Source of the DNA: Inquilinus sp052078665
GTDB lineage: Bacteria; Pseudomonadota; Alphaproteobacteria; DSM-16000; Inquilinaceae
DNA length: 64,000 bases
Reading direction: 5' to 3'
NCBI RefSeq assembly: GCF_052078665.1
Contig: NZ_JBQJIK010000037.1
Coordinates: 12,136-76,135, forward strand
Shown piece after piece: positions 7,341 to 16,497 of this stretch (the stretch's first letter is position 1; each line of letters begins with the position of its first letter). The position numbers were made by a program, and so were the translations under genes. The notes beneath the pieces were generated by a model. The model saw only the letters and a program-made list of their open reading frames with translations, had not been told where the DNA came from and ran no database searches.

Positions 7341-8917
7341 CGCTGCCGGCTGAAACTCCGGGGGCCGACCGATCGGGCGCCTGGCCGGTCCTGCGCCTGC
7401 GCGGCATCACCAAGCGCTTCGGCGACCTGCTCGCCAATGACGGGATCGATCTCGATCTCCTCCATGGCGAGGTGCTGGCGCTGCTTGGCGAGAACGGCGC
7501 CGGCAAGACCACGCTGATGAGCATCCTGTTCGGCCATTACGTCGCCGATGCCGGGACGGTGGAGGTGGCGGGGCTGGCCGGCGCGCTGCAGCCGCTGCGC
7601 CCGGGCTCGCCCCAGGCGGCGCTCGCCGCCGGCATCGGCATGGTGCACCAGCACTTCGCCCTGGCCGACAATCTCAGCGTCTTCGACAACATCGTGCTCG
7701 GCTCGCAGCCGCTGTGGCGCCCGGCGCTGCGGCGGCGCGCGGCGCGGGCGAAGCTGGCGGCGCTGATCCAGGCCTCCGGCCTGGCCGTGCCGCTCGACGC
7801 CATGGTGTCCGGCCTCTCGGTCGGCGAGCGGCAGCGGGTCGAGATCCTGAAGGCGCTGTACCGCGATGCCCGGATCCTGATCCTGGACGAGCCGACGGCG
7901 GTGCTGACCCCGCAGGAAGCCGACGGGCTGTTTACGGTGCTGCGCCGGCTGGCGGGGCAGGGGCTCGGCATCGTCTTCATCTCGCACAAGCTGGCCGAGG
8001 TGCTGGCGATCAGCCGCCGCGTCGTGGTGCTGCGCGCTGGCCGCGTGGTAGCGGAACGGCCGACCGCCGGCGCCGACCGCGCCGCTTTGGCCGAGGCCAT
8101 GATCGGCCGCGCCGTCCCGGAGACGCGCAAGCGCCCGGCCGCGCCCGGCGCACCGGTGCTGGCGCTGGACGGCGTCACCCTGCGCGGCGCCGACGGCCGG
8201 CCGCGCCTCGACGGCGTGTCGCTCGAGCTGCGCGGCGGCGAGGTGATCGGCATCGCCGGCGTCTCCGGCAATGGCCAAGCGGCGCTGGCCGGGCTGGTCT
8301 CGGGCCTGGCCCGGCCCGATTCCGGCCGGGTCGCCCTGTTCGACCACCCCGCGCCGGTCGGCTCTCCCGCCGCCATGGTCGCGGCCGGGGTCGGCCGCAT
8401 CCCGGAGGACCGCCATCGCGACGGCGTCGTCGGCGACATGGCGGTGTGGGAGACCCTGGCGCTGGAGGATTACCGCGACCGCGCGGCGCAGCGCTGGGGG
8501 CTGATGCGGCGGGGCGCCCTGCGCGACCGGGCGCGGCGGCTGATCGGCGCCTATGACGTGCGCGGCCCGGGGCCGGAGGCGCGCACCCGCCTGCTCTCCG
8601 GCGGCAACATCCAGAAGCTGATCCTGGGCCGGGTGCTGGAGCGTGCGCCCGGCCTGGTCCTGGCCTGCCAGCCGACCCGTGGCCTCGATGTCGGCGCGGT
8701 GGCGGAGATCCACGGCCGGCTGCTGGCCGCGCGCGACCGCGGCGCCGGGGTGCTGCTGATCACGGAGGATCTCGACGAGATCTTCGCCCTGTCCGACCGC
8801 ATCGCCGTGATCTACCGCGGTCGTCTCACCCAACCCTGGCCGGCGGAGCAGCTGACCATCCGTGCCCTCGGCCTGATGATGGCGGGGCAGGAGCCGGAGC
8901 TCGCCCATGCGTCTTGA
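7337..8917 (+). CDS. Duplicated ABC ATPase of BMP-type importer
   Basis: This 526-residue cytoplasmic subunit has two ABC domains in tandem, as in nucleoside and sugar importers. The first has Walker A GENGAGKTT, signature LSVGERQR and Walker B ILILDEPTAVL. The second has signature LSGGNIQK and a degenerate Walker B region ACQPTRGLDVGA, which is normal in this family. The start is GTG 7337, whose last two bases begin the TGA of the binding-protein gene (GTGA overlap). That start places the conserved LRLRGITKRFGD near residue 20. It overlaps the first permease gene by 11 bases, so translation is probably coupled. Confidence 0.92.
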   Translation: MTLPAETPGADRSGAWPVLRLRGITKRFGDLLANDGIDLDLLHGEVLALLGENGAGKTTLMSILFGHYVADAGTVEVAGLAGALQPLRPGSPQAALAAGIGMVHQHFALADNLSVFDNIVLGSQPLWRPALRRRAARAKLAALIQASGLAVPLDAMVSGLSVGERQRVEILKALYRDARILILDEPTAVLTPQEADGLFTVLRRLAGQGLGIVFISHKLAEVLAISRRVVVLRAGRVVAERPTAGADRAALAEAMIGRAVPETRKRPAAPGAPVLALDGVTLRGADGRPRLDGVSLELRGGEVIGIAGVSGNGQAALAGLVSGLARPDSGRVALFDHPAPVGSPAAMVAAGVGRIPEDRHRDGVVGDMAVWETLALEDYRDRAAQRWGLMRRGALRDRARRLIGAYDVRGPGPEARTRLLSGGNIQKLILGRVLERAPGLVLACQPTRGLDVGAVAEIHGRLLAARDRGAGVLLITEDLDEIFALSDRIAVIYRGRLTQPWPAEQLTIRALGLMMAGQEPELAHAS

Positions 8918-9956
8918 GCCGCGCGAGCGCGCCTCGCCGCTGCTGATGCTCGGCGCCTCGGCCGGCGCCGCCGTGCTGGCGCTGCTGCTCTGCGCCATCC
9001 CGCTGCTCTGGGCCGGCGCGCCGGTGCTCGAGGCCTACCAGGTGATGGCGCAGGGCGCCTTCGGCTCGCGCTTCGCCATCGCCGAGACCCTGTCCCGCGC
9101 CACGCCGCTGGTGCTGACCGGCCTCGCCGCCACCGTCGCCTTCCGGGCCAAGCTGTGGAACATCGGGGCGGAAGGGCAGCTCTATCTCGGTGCCCTGGCG
9201 GCGACGGCGCTCGGCTCCGGCGCGCTCGATCTGCCCGGCTGGGCGCTGCTGCCGCTGATCCTCGCCGCCGGCGCGCTGGCCGGGGGGCTGTGGATGCTGG
9301 GGCCGACCCTGCTCAAGACCCGGCTCGGCGTCGACGAGGTGGTGACGACGCTGCTGCTCAACTTCGTCGTGCTGCTGTTCGTGTCGATGATGCTGGAAGG
9401 GCCGATGAAGGACCCGATGGGCATGGGCTGGCCGCAATCGGCGCCGATCCTCGACGCCGCCGCCCTGCCGAAGCTGATCCCGCGCACCCGCATCCATGCC
9501 GGGCTGGTGATCGCCGTCGTCGCCGCCATCCTGGTCTGGCTGATGACCACCCGCACGACCTGGGGCTTCGAGATGCGGGCCACCGGTGCCAACCCCTCGG
9601 CCGCCCGCTTCGCCGGCATGCCGGTCGGCCGGGTGATGCTGCGCGTCGGCCTGATCTCCGGCGCCCTGGCCGGCCTGGCCGGGGTGGGGGAGGTGGCGGG
9701 GCTGAAGGGCTACCTGACCCAGGACCTGTCGCCCGGCTATGGCTATGCCGGCATCGTCGTCGCCATGCTGGCGCAGCTGCACGCGCTCGGCGTGCTGCTG
9801 GCGGCGCTGTTCGTGGCCGCGGTCTTCGTCGGCGCCGACAGCATGAGCCGGGCGATCGGCGTCTCCAGCTACATCGCCAACCTCGTGGTCGCCACCTCGC
9901 TGCTCACGGTGCTCTTGTCCGGCATCGTGCTGCGCTACCGGGTGCGGTGGCGATGA
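8907..9956 (+). CDS. ABC importer permease, first subunit (BMP system)
   Basis: This 349-residue inner-membrane permease belongs to the branched-chain/ribose type (BPD_transp_2) family, with about nine hydrophobic segments. Family marks include LWNIGAEGQLYLGALAA (about residues 85-100) and GFEMRATGANPSAARFAGMPVGR, the cytoplasmic coupling region. ATG 8907 lies inside the end of the ATPase gene. Its stop overlaps the start of the second permease (ATGA), as expected for a heterodimeric permease pair. Confidence 0.9.
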   Translation: MRLEPRERASPLLMLGASAGAAVLALLLCAIPLLWAGAPVLEAYQVMAQGAFGSRFAIAETLSRATPLVLTGLAATVAFRAKLWNIGAEGQLYLGALAATALGSGALDLPGWALLPLILAAGALAGGLWMLGPTLLKTRLGVDEVVTTLLLNFVVLLFVSMMLEGPMKDPMGMGWPQSAPILDAAALPKLIPRTRIHAGLVIAVVAAILVWLMTTRTTWGFEMRATGANPSAARFAGMPVGRVMLRVGLISGALAGLAGVGEVAGLKGYLTQDLSPGYGYAGIVVAMLAQLHALGVLLAALFVAAVFVGADSMSRAIGVSSYIANLVVATSLLTVLLSGIVLRYRVRWR

Positions 9957-10897
9957 GCGAGGTCCTCGACATCATCCTCGCCGCCAGCTTCTGGGCGGCG
10001 GCGCTGCGCATCGCCACGCCGCTCATCTTCGGCACGCTGGGCGAGCTGATCTGCGAGCGCGCCGGGGTGCTGAACCTCGGCATCGAGGGCATCTTCACCG
10101 CCGGGGCCATGGCCGGCTGGATGTGGGTGTATCAGGGCGGCGACCTGTGGACCGGCGTGGTCTTCGCCGCCGGGGTCGGCGCCGCCTTCGGCCTGCTGCA
10201 CGCCCTCCTGACCGTGCCGCTCGGCCTGTCGCAGCACGTCACCGGCATTGGCGTCACGCTGCTGGCCACCAGCCTGTCCTACTTCACCTACCGCATGGTG
10301 CTGCCGAACGCCTCGACCCCGCCGCGGATCGAGCCGTTCCAGCCGGTGTCGCTGCCCTTCCTGTCCGACCTGCCCTGGATCGGGCCGGCGCTGTTCCAGC
10401 AGTCGCCGCTGACCTATCTGGCCCTCTTCGCAGTCGCCGTCACCGCCTGGATCCTGTACCGCACCCCGCTCGGCCTCGCTTTGCGTGCGGTCGGCGAGAA
10501 CCCGGCGGCGGTCGAGGCGCAGGGCATCGACGTCGTCGCCATGCGCCTCGGCGCGGTGATGGCCGGGTCGGCGCTGATGGCGGTCGGCGGCGCCTTCCTG
10601 ACCATGTCGGCCTTCAACGCCTTCTTCTTCGAGATGGTGGCCGGGCGCGGCTGGGTCTGCATCGCGCTGGTGGTGTTCGCCTCCTGGCGGCCGGGCAAGG
10701 CGCTGCTCGGCGCCCTCTTGTTCGGCGCCTTCGACGCCTTCCAGGTCCGGCTGCAGCAGCTCGCCGGCGGGGTGGTGCCGTACCAGATCTTCCTGATGCT
10801 GCCCTATCTGCTCAGCATCCTCGCTTTGATCGCCATGTCGCGCCGCGCCACGGTGCCGAAGGCGCTGATGGTGCCGTACCGCAAGGGGGAGCGTTAG
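9953..10897 (+). CDS. ABC importer permease, second subunit (BMP system)
   Basis: This 314-residue permease is the partner of the preceding gene. It carries the family signature GTLGELICERAGVLNLGIEGIFTAGAMAG near the N terminus and the coupling segment GLALRAVGENPAAVEAQGIDV. ATG 9953 overlaps the previous stop by four bases. This is the last gene of the operon; about 65 bases follow before a glycosyltransferase-like gene. Confidence 0.9.
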   Translation: MSEVLDIILAASFWAAALRIATPLIFGTLGELICERAGVLNLGIEGIFTAGAMAGWMWVYQGGDLWTGVVFAAGVGAAFGLLHALLTVPLGLSQHVTGIGVTLLATSLSYFTYRMVLPNASTPPRIEPFQPVSLPFLSDLPWIGPALFQQSPLTYLALFAVAVTAWILYRTPLGLALRAVGENPAAVEAQGIDVVAMRLGAVMAGSALMAVGGAFLTMSAFNAFFFEMVAGRGWVCIALVVFASWRPGKALLGALLFGAFDAFQVRLQQLAGGVVPYQIFLMLPYLLSILALIAMSRRATVPKALMVPYRKGER

Positions 10898-10962
10898 ACT
10901 GTGCCTCTGGCCCGTGCTAGGGAAGGATCGTTGCGAGCCGGTCGCAAAGCGGGAGTATGGGA

Positions 10963-11664
10963 ATGAGCGAAAAGCTGCGCCTCTATGTCGGTTACGATTC
11001 GCGCGAGGACATCGCGTGGCAGGTCTGCCGTCATTCGGTGCTGCAGCACGCGTCCAAGCCGGTCGAGGTCACGCCGCTGAAGCTGCCGGAGCTGCGGGCG
11101 CAGGGCATCTACACCCGCCCGGTCGACACGCTGGGCTCGACCGAGTTCACCTTCAGCCGCTTCCTGGTGCCGGCCTTGGCCGGGTACCAGGGCTGGGCGG
11201 TGTTCTGCGACTGCGACTTCCTGTGGTTCGGCGACATCGCCGACCTCTTCGCCCAGGCCGAGGACCGCTACGCGGTGATGGTGGTGCAGCACGACTATCA
11301 GCCGAAGGAGGCGGTGAAGATGGACGGCAAGCCGCAGGCCGCCTATCCGCGCAAGAACTGGTCCAGCCTGATGCTGTTCAACTGCGGCCACCCGGCGAAC
11401 GCCACGCTGACGCCGGAGGTGGTGAACCGCGAGACCGGCGCCTTCCTGCACCGCTTCCAGTGGCTGGCGGACGACCAGATCGGCTCGCTCGACACCGGCT
11501 GGAACTGGCTCGAGGGCTGGTACCCGAAGCCGGCCAAGGGCACGCCGCAGGCGGTGCACTACACCCGCGGCGGCCCGTGGTTCGAGAACTACCAGGATGT
11601 CGACTACGCCCAGGAATGGCGCGACGCCGCCGCCGAGGTCCAGCGGCTGGGGATCCACGCGTAA
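10963..11664 (+). CDS. Glycosyltransferase-like protein with a DxD motif
   Basis: This 233-residue cytoplasmic protein begins with a Rossmann-like strand (KLRLYVGYDSRED). It has VFCDCDFLWFGDIADL at about residues 85-100, where CDCD is a DxD-type nucleotide-sugar/metal motif as in GT8-like enzymes. Further conserved-looking elements are NWSSLMLFNC and HYTRGGPWFENY. I infer a sugar transferase of unknown acceptor; it is not a named enzyme. ATG 10963 is preferred over ATG 10957 because GGGAG at 10951-10955 is seven bases upstream of the former and only one base upstream of the latter. Confidence 0.65.
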   Translation: MSEKLRLYVGYDSREDIAWQVCRHSVLQHASKPVEVTPLKLPELRAQGIYTRPVDTLGSTEFTFSRFLVPALAGYQGWAVFCDCDFLWFGDIADLFAQAEDRYAVMVVQHDYQPKEAVKMDGKPQAAYPRKNWSSLMLFNCGHPANATLTPEVVNRETGAFLHRFQWLADDQIGSLDTGWNWLEGWYPKPAKGTPQAVHYTRGGPWFENYQDVDYAQEWRDAAAEVQRLGIHA

Positions 11665-11714
11665 AAGCGTTGTAGGCTGGGGTCAGATTCCCTCACGAAA
11701 CGAGGAGGGTCGAA

Positions 11715-11888
11715 GTGCCTGATGGATTTGAGATCCACGAGCTTTTGGGTGGAGAGGTCGTTGTTTGGGTGGATTCCGGAGTGATTTGCTTAAAGCTGAA
11801 CAACAAGTACGGAGATCCTGTCGAACTCTCCGATGACGGCGCGATAGAGTTGGCTGAGTTGCTTCTCAGGTTAGCCAAAGATAGGTGA
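11715..11888 (+). CDS. Small protein of unknown function (57 aa), low-GC
   Basis: A GTG-initiated frame of 57 codons with GAGGAGGG six bases upstream of the start. The product begins MPDGFEIHELLGGEVVVWVDSG and continues as a small acidic alpha/beta protein ending in a leucine-rich helix (AIELAELLLRLAKDR). Codon usage is unlike the neighbours: the gene is about half G+C, with many A/T third positions (ttt, tta, aaa, gat), which suggests recent acquisition. Function unknown. Confidence 0.6.
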   Translation: MPDGFEIHELLGGEVVVWVDSGVICLKLNNKYGDPVELSDDGAIELAELLLRLAKDR

Positions 11889-11912
11889 GCCCTCAGGCCT
11901 CAAATCGCCTCT

Positions 11913-13667
11913 CTACGCCTCCACCACGCTCCGCCAGCCCTCGGTGATCGGCAGCAGCAGCGCCGCCGCCTGGGGCAGGAACTGCTCGGCGAAGAAGCGG
12001 GCATGGGCCAGCTTGGTCGCGCGCAGCTCCAGGTCGTCCTCGGCGAGTGTGGCCAGCGCCGCCCGGGCCATCAGCCAGCCGCCGGCCACCAGGCCGAACA
12101 TGCGGAGGTAATGAACCGCGCTGGCGGCGACGGCCGCCGGGCTCTCGGCCGCGGTCTCGACCACCCAGTCGGTCGCCGCCATCAGCGCCGCCAGGCTCTC
12201 CACCAGCCGGTCGCGGATCGGCGCCATGGCCGGATGGGCGGCCAGCTCGGCCTGGGTCCGCGCCATCTCCTGGAACAGCGCCTGCGCCGCCGCGCCGCCG
12301 TCGCGCGCGACCTTGCGGAACGCCAGGTCGTTGGCCTGGATGCCGTTGGTGCCCTCATAGATCGGCGTGATCCGGGCGTCGCGCAGGAACTGGGCGGCGC
12401 CGGTCTCCTCGATATAACCCATGCCGCCATGCACCTGGATGCCGGTCGAGGCGACCTCGCAGCCGACATCCGTGCTCCAGCCCTTCACCACCGGGGTCAG
12501 CAGGTCGACCCGGGCCTGCGCCTTCGCCCGCTCGACCGGGTCGGGATGGCCGCGGGCGAGGTCCAGCGCCGCGCCGGCGCTGTAGGTCAGGGCCCGCGCC
12601 GCGTCGGTCAGGCAGCGCATCGACAGCAGCATGCGGCGGACATCGGGATGGGCCGCGATCGGCGTGCCGTTCTCCGCCCCGATCGGCTTGCCCTGGACCC
12701 GGGTGGCGGCATAGGCCTCGGCCGCCTGGGTGGCACGCTCGGCGATCGCCACGCCCTGCAGGCCGACCGTCAGCCGGGCGTTGTTCATCATCGTGAACAT
12801 GTACTCGATGCCGCGATTCTCCTGGCCGATCAGGAAGCCGGTGGCGCCGCCGGCGTCGCCATAGGCCATGACGCAGGTCGGGCTGGCATGGATGCCCAGC
12901 TTGTGCTCCAGGCTGACGCAGCGCAGGTCGTTGCGCTCGCCCGGGTTGCCGTCGGCGTCTGGCAGCAGCTTTGGCACCAGGAACAGGCTGATGCCCTTGA
13001 TCCCGGCCGGCGCGTCCGGCGTGCGGGCCAGCACGAGATGGACGATGTTCTCGGCCATGTCGTGGTCGCCATAGGTGATGAAGATCTTCTGGCCGGTGAT
13101 CCGGTAGCTGCCGTCCGCCTGCCGCTCCGCCCTGGTCCGCACCGCGCCGACGTCGGAGCCCGCCTGCGGCTCGGTCAGGTTCATGGTGCCGGTCCAGACG
13201 CCGGAGACCAGCTTCGGCAGGTAGGTCCGCTTCTGCTCGTCCGAGCCATGGGCCTGCAGCGCCTCGACCGCGCCCTGGTTCAGCACCGGGCACAAGCCGA
13301 AGGCCAGGCTGGCCGACTGCCACATCTCCGACACCGCCATCGCCACCGCCCAGGGCAGGTCCTGGCCGCCCCATTCCGCCTCGAAGGGCAGGGCGTTCCA
13401 GCCGCCGTCGCGGTATTGGGCATAGGCCTCGCGGAAGCCCGGGGCGGTGCGGACCACGCCGTTCTCCAGCCGGGCGCCCTCGCGGTCGCCGACGGCGTTC
13501 AGGGGCGCGATCACCTCGGCCGCCAGCCTGCCGGCCTCCTCTAGCACCGCCTCGACCAGCTCCGGCGTCGTCTCGCCTTTGCCAGGCAGGGCGGCGATGC
13601 GGTCGAGCCCGACCAGATGCCGCAGCACGAAGCGCATGTCGGAGATCGGCGCGGCATAGGCGGTCAT
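11913..13667 (-). CDS. Acyl-CoA dehydrogenase, DmdC/FadE-like long form
   Basis: This 584-residue flavoprotein has the acyl-CoA dehydrogenase core (N, middle and C domains) plus a C-terminal extension of about 130 residues, as in the family annotated as 3-methylmercaptopropionyl-CoA dehydrogenase (DmdC). Motifs include LTEPQAGSDVGAVRTRA, the middle-domain KIFITYGDHD, and the C-terminal ITPIYEGTNGIQANDL, whose glutamate is the expected catalytic base. The real substrate may be another acyl-CoA; many paralogues exist. Its ATG overlaps the stop of the upstream hydrolase (ATGA), so the two form an operon. Confidence 0.85.
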   Translation of the reverse strand: MTAYAAPISDMRFVLRHLVGLDRIAALPGKGETTPELVEAVLEEAGRLAAEVIAPLNAVGDREGARLENGVVRTAPGFREAYAQYRDGGWNALPFEAEWGGQDLPWAVAMAVSEMWQSASLAFGLCPVLNQGAVEALQAHGSDEQKRTYLPKLVSGVWTGTMNLTEPQAGSDVGAVRTRAERQADGSYRITGQKIFITYGDHDMAENIVHLVLARTPDAPAGIKGISLFLVPKLLPDADGNPGERNDLRCVSLEHKLGIHASPTCVMAYGDAGGATGFLIGQENRGIEYMFTMMNNARLTVGLQGVAIAERATQAAEAYAATRVQGKPIGAENGTPIAAHPDVRRMLLSMRCLTDAARALTYSAGAALDLARGHPDPVERAKAQARVDLLTPVVKGWSTDVGCEVASTGIQVHGGMGYIEETGAAQFLRDARITPIYEGTNGIQANDLAFRKVARDGGAAAQALFQEMARTQAELAAHPAMAPIRDRLVESLAALMAATDWVVETAAESPAAVAASAVHYLRMFGLVAGGWLMARAALATLAEDDLELRATKLAHARFFAEQFLPQAAALLLPITEGWRSVVEA

Positions 13668-14584
13668 CGGACGACTCCCTGGTTCCCCGAAGGCAGTGCG
13701 GGGTTTCCCTTTACGTAAAGGGGAGATTTGACCGAACCGGCGCCCAAATCAAGCCCCAGCCGCTTGTCGAGGAAGCCGAGGGCGCGCACCTCGGCGTCGT
13801 CGACCGGGGTCCAGCTCGGGCTCAGCGCCGGCGGGTCGGCGATCGGCTGGGCCCGGTCCAGCATCGCCGTAGTCGGGGCGGTGTAGTCGAAATTGTGCTG
13901 CATGCCGGGATAGACGATCAGGCTGACCGCGGCGCCCTTGGACAGCCAGGCGCCGAACAGCGTGTCGCAGGCCGCGGCCGGGGTCACGCTGTCGGCCGCC
14001 CCCATCAGCACCAGCAGCGGCGTGTCGCCGACCGGCTGGGTGTCGGTCATGTACTGGTCGCAGCGGGGGTAGAGCGCGATCGCCGCGGCGAAATGCGGCG
14101 CCGTCTTGGCGATCAGCGCCTGCCGCATCGTCGCCGTGGTGGCGACCGCGGTGGTGGCGCCCTGGGACCAGCCGAGCACGGCGATCTGCTTGGGATTGAT
14201 TTCCTTGCGGGTTTGCAGATACTCCAAGGCACCGACCGCATCCTTGACGCGCAGCTCGACCGGGATCGTCGACAGGCCGACCGAGACGATCTCGCGATAG
14301 CCGCGCGGGGTGTAGCTGTCGACCAGGAACATGGCGTAGCCGCTGGCGGTCAGCCGGGTGGCCCAGCGGTCATGCGCCGGGGCGTAGCCGCCGGAGCCGT
14401 GCAGCCCGACCACGGCCGGGAACGGGCCCGCCCCCGGCGGCAGGAACAGGCGTCCGGTGATCACCTCGCCGGACAGGCTTTTGAACATCACGGTCTCGGC
14501 CGGCGCCATGCCCTGGGCCCGGGCAGGCCGGTCCAGCACCGGCGCCATGGCCAGCAGCAGGATCGCGATGCACAGGCGAAACAT
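13664..14584 (-). CDS. Secreted dienelactone-hydrolase-like alpha/beta hydrolase
   Basis: This 306-residue exported hydrolase has the signal peptide MFRLCIAILLLAMAPVLDRPARA. The fold elements are in order: oxyanion-region HGSGG, nucleophile elbow GWSQG, acid residue in GAADSVTPA, and histidine in PGMQHNFDY. This is the arrangement of the dienelactone hydrolase family. The substrate is unknown. An in-frame TTG two codons upstream with GGAG spacing is an alternative start. It heads a two-gene operon with the acyl-CoA dehydrogenase and is divergent from the OpgC-type gene. Confidence 0.8.
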   Translation of the reverse strand: MFRLCIAILLLAMAPVLDRPARAQGMAPAETVMFKSLSGEVITGRLFLPPGAGPFPAVVGLHGSGGYAPAHDRWATRLTASGYAMFLVDSYTPRGYREIVSVGLSTIPVELRVKDAVGALEYLQTRKEINPKQIAVLGWSQGATTAVATTATMRQALIAKTAPHFAAAIALYPRCDQYMTDTQPVGDTPLLVLMGAADSVTPAAACDTLFGAWLSKGAAVSLIVYPGMQHNFDYTAPTTAMLDRAQPIADPPALSPSWTPVDDAEVRALGFLDKRLGLDLGAGSVKSPLYVKGNPALPSGNQGVVR

Positions 14585-14704
14585 GCTCAATCCGCTTCTC
14601 CGCCCGGCAGTGTTCCACGACTCGGTTTTCGATGGAACCTCGCTCACGATGGAGCGTTCCCCAAATGCATCGCCTCGTCGGGCTGATGCAGCCGGAGAGA
14701 TGAA

Positions 14705-15922
14705 ATGACCGCACAGAAGCCGGCGCGGGACGTTCGGATCGATTTCTTCCGTGGTCTGGCGCTGATCATCATTTTCATCAACCATACGCCCGGGAACATT
14801 GCAGGAATGTTCACGCCGCGGATGTATGGGTTGAGCGACGCGGCGGAGATCTTCATCTTCCTGGCCGGGCTGTCCTCGGCGATGGCGTTCGGCCGCAGCT
14901 TCGGCCGCGCCGGATTCCTGGCAGGATTTGGCCGCGTGGTCCAGCGCGTCTGGCAGCTCTACCGCGCCCATATCGGCCTGTTCATCGTCATCTGCGGCAT
15001 CATCGTCGCGGCGAACCGGGTCTTCGCCGAGCCGAACTACATCTCCCGCCTCGGCATCGATCGCTTTTTCCAGGATCCCGGCGGGTCGCTGTTCGAGCTG
15101 CTGTCGCTGCAGTATGTGCCGCATTATTTCGACATCCTGCCGCTCTACATGCTGCTGCTGGCGGCGATCCCGGCGATGGTGCTGCTGGCGCGGATCTCGC
15201 CGGCGCTGGTGGTGGCGGTCTCGGCCGTGCTCTACACCGGCGCGGTGGCCGATGGCTGGAACCTGACGGCCGACAGCACCGAAGGCCGCGGCTGGTTCTT
15301 CAACCCCTTCGCCTGGCAGGTGCTGTTCGTCGCCGGCTACGGCTACGGCGCCGGCTGGTTCGAGGTGCCGCGGGCGACGCGCGGCCGCATCACCGTGGCG
15401 GTGGTCTACCTGGTGTTCTGCGCCGCCTTGGCGCTGTCGCTGGTGCGGCTGGACGGCGGCCTGTTCGCCGGCATGCGCGACATCCTGGAGCCGCTGGCGC
15501 GCAAGACCGATGTCGGCCCGCTGCGCCTGCTGCACTTCTTCGCCCTGGCCTATGTCGTGGTCGCGCTGCTGCGCGCCGCGCCGGGCCTGATCACCCCGAA
15601 GGGGGCGGAGCCGGTGGCGATCATGGGCCGGCACTCGCTGTCGGTGTTCCTGCTCAGCATGGCGCTGTCCTTCGTCGGCGGCATCGTCTTCGACCAGGCG
15701 GGGCAGGGGCTGCTGCCGCATCTCGCGGTCAATCTCGGCGGCATCGGGCTGCTCTGGGGCTGGGCCCGCGGCGCCGCCTGGTTCAACGGCCAGCCCTGGA
15801 AGCGCGGCCGCGACCTGCCGGCCAAGCCGGCCCCGGCCTTCCGGATCCGCCCGGCCCGGACAGCGCCGATGCCGGCCCCGGCCATGGCCCGCCTGCGCCT
15901 GGCCCCGCGCCGGGCGCTGTAG
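14705..15922 (+). CDS. OpgC-family membrane acyltransferase-like protein
   Basis: This 405-residue integral membrane protein has about ten segments. The N terminus RDVRIDFFRGLALIIIFINHTPG and the segment MYGLSDAAEIFIFLAGLSSAMAFGR are characteristic of the OpgC family. In that family the founding member adds succinyl groups to osmoregulated periplasmic glucans. A basic Pro/Ala-rich tail follows the last segment. No glucan synthase (opgGH or ndv) is in the window, so glucan modification is only an inference from the family. Confidence 0.85.
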   Translation: MTAQKPARDVRIDFFRGLALIIIFINHTPGNIAGMFTPRMYGLSDAAEIFIFLAGLSSAMAFGRSFGRAGFLAGFGRVVQRVWQLYRAHIGLFIVICGIIVAANRVFAEPNYISRLGIDRFFQDPGGSLFELLSLQYVPHYFDILPLYMLLLAAIPAMVLLARISPALVVAVSAVLYTGAVADGWNLTADSTEGRGWFFNPFAWQVLFVAGYGYGAGWFEVPRATRGRITVAVVYLVFCAALALSLVRLDGGLFAGMRDILEPLARKTDVGPLRLLHFFALAYVVVALLRAAPGLITPKGAEPVAIMGRHSLSVFLLSMALSFVGGIVFDQAGQGLLPHLAVNLGGIGLLWGWARGAAWFNGQPWKRGRDLPAKPAPAFRIRPARTAPMPAPAMARLRLAPRRAL

Positions 15923-16131
15923 CCGGATCGGCACGCCCTCCCCGTTCCGCGCAATCAAACGACGGAGTGATCTGCATCATCCGTGTATTGAGGCGGAAGG
16001 GGCGTTGGGTCTGGCAAGTCATCCCGCCGCCCTGTGGGTAATTCCAGGGTTCGCCGTGAAGTTGCCATGGAATTGCCTCAATTGGAAAACGGCGTGCCGA
16101 CTGGCTGAACCCCGGTCGGGTGGAGATGAAT

Positions 16132-16458
16132 ATGGTTGCCAGGTCGTTGGGGTCTCGACTCTCACGGGTTGGTATGGTCGGAGTTTTGGCCGCCCTGGCG
16201 GCCTGCGGGCCGACCCCAAGCGAGATGCAGCTGAACTATGCCTCGCAGCAATGCTCCTATGGCGATCCCTATGCCTGCGACTCCGTCGGCCCGCTCTCCT
16301 ACCAGGCCCAGGCGGAGCGGCAGCAGCAGGACACCAACACCGCGGTGGCCGCCGGCCTGCTGGCGGTCGGCGGCATCGCCCTCGGCGCGGCCCTCGCCGA
16401 TGACGATGGCGGCCGTTACCACCGCCGTGGCGGCTGGGGGCGTCGCGGCCACTGGTGA
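16132..16458 (+). CDS. Small lipoprotein with glycine-zipper-like segment
   Basis: This 108-residue product begins with a lipoprotein signal ending LAALAAC, the cysteine being the predicted lipidation site. The mature part is polar (QLNYASQQCSYGDPYACDSVG). It then has a hydrophobic Ala/Gly segment (AVAAGLLAVGGIALGAALA), a typical outer-membrane lipoprotein glycine zipper, and a His/Arg/Trp/Gly-rich tail. ATG 16132 is chosen because GGAG lies six bases before it; upstream in-frame GTG 16120 and ATG 16126 are less well placed. Function unknown. Confidence 0.7.
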   Translation: MVARSLGSRLSRVGMVGVLAALAACGPTPSEMQLNYASQQCSYGDPYACDSVGPLSYQAQAERQQQDTNTAVAAGLLAVGGIALGAALADDDGGRYHRRGGWGRRGHW

Positions 16459-16497
16459 GCCGGGCGCGGCCGGGGCGACCGCACCCGGCCGCTCCTC

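Noticed and set aside
13664..15958. A 764-codon minus-strand open frame covering the hydrolase and extending antisense through the OpgC gene.
   Set aside because: Only the part from 14584 down is a real protein; the rest is the antisense shadow of the membrane-protein gene and is Arg/Gln/His-rich.
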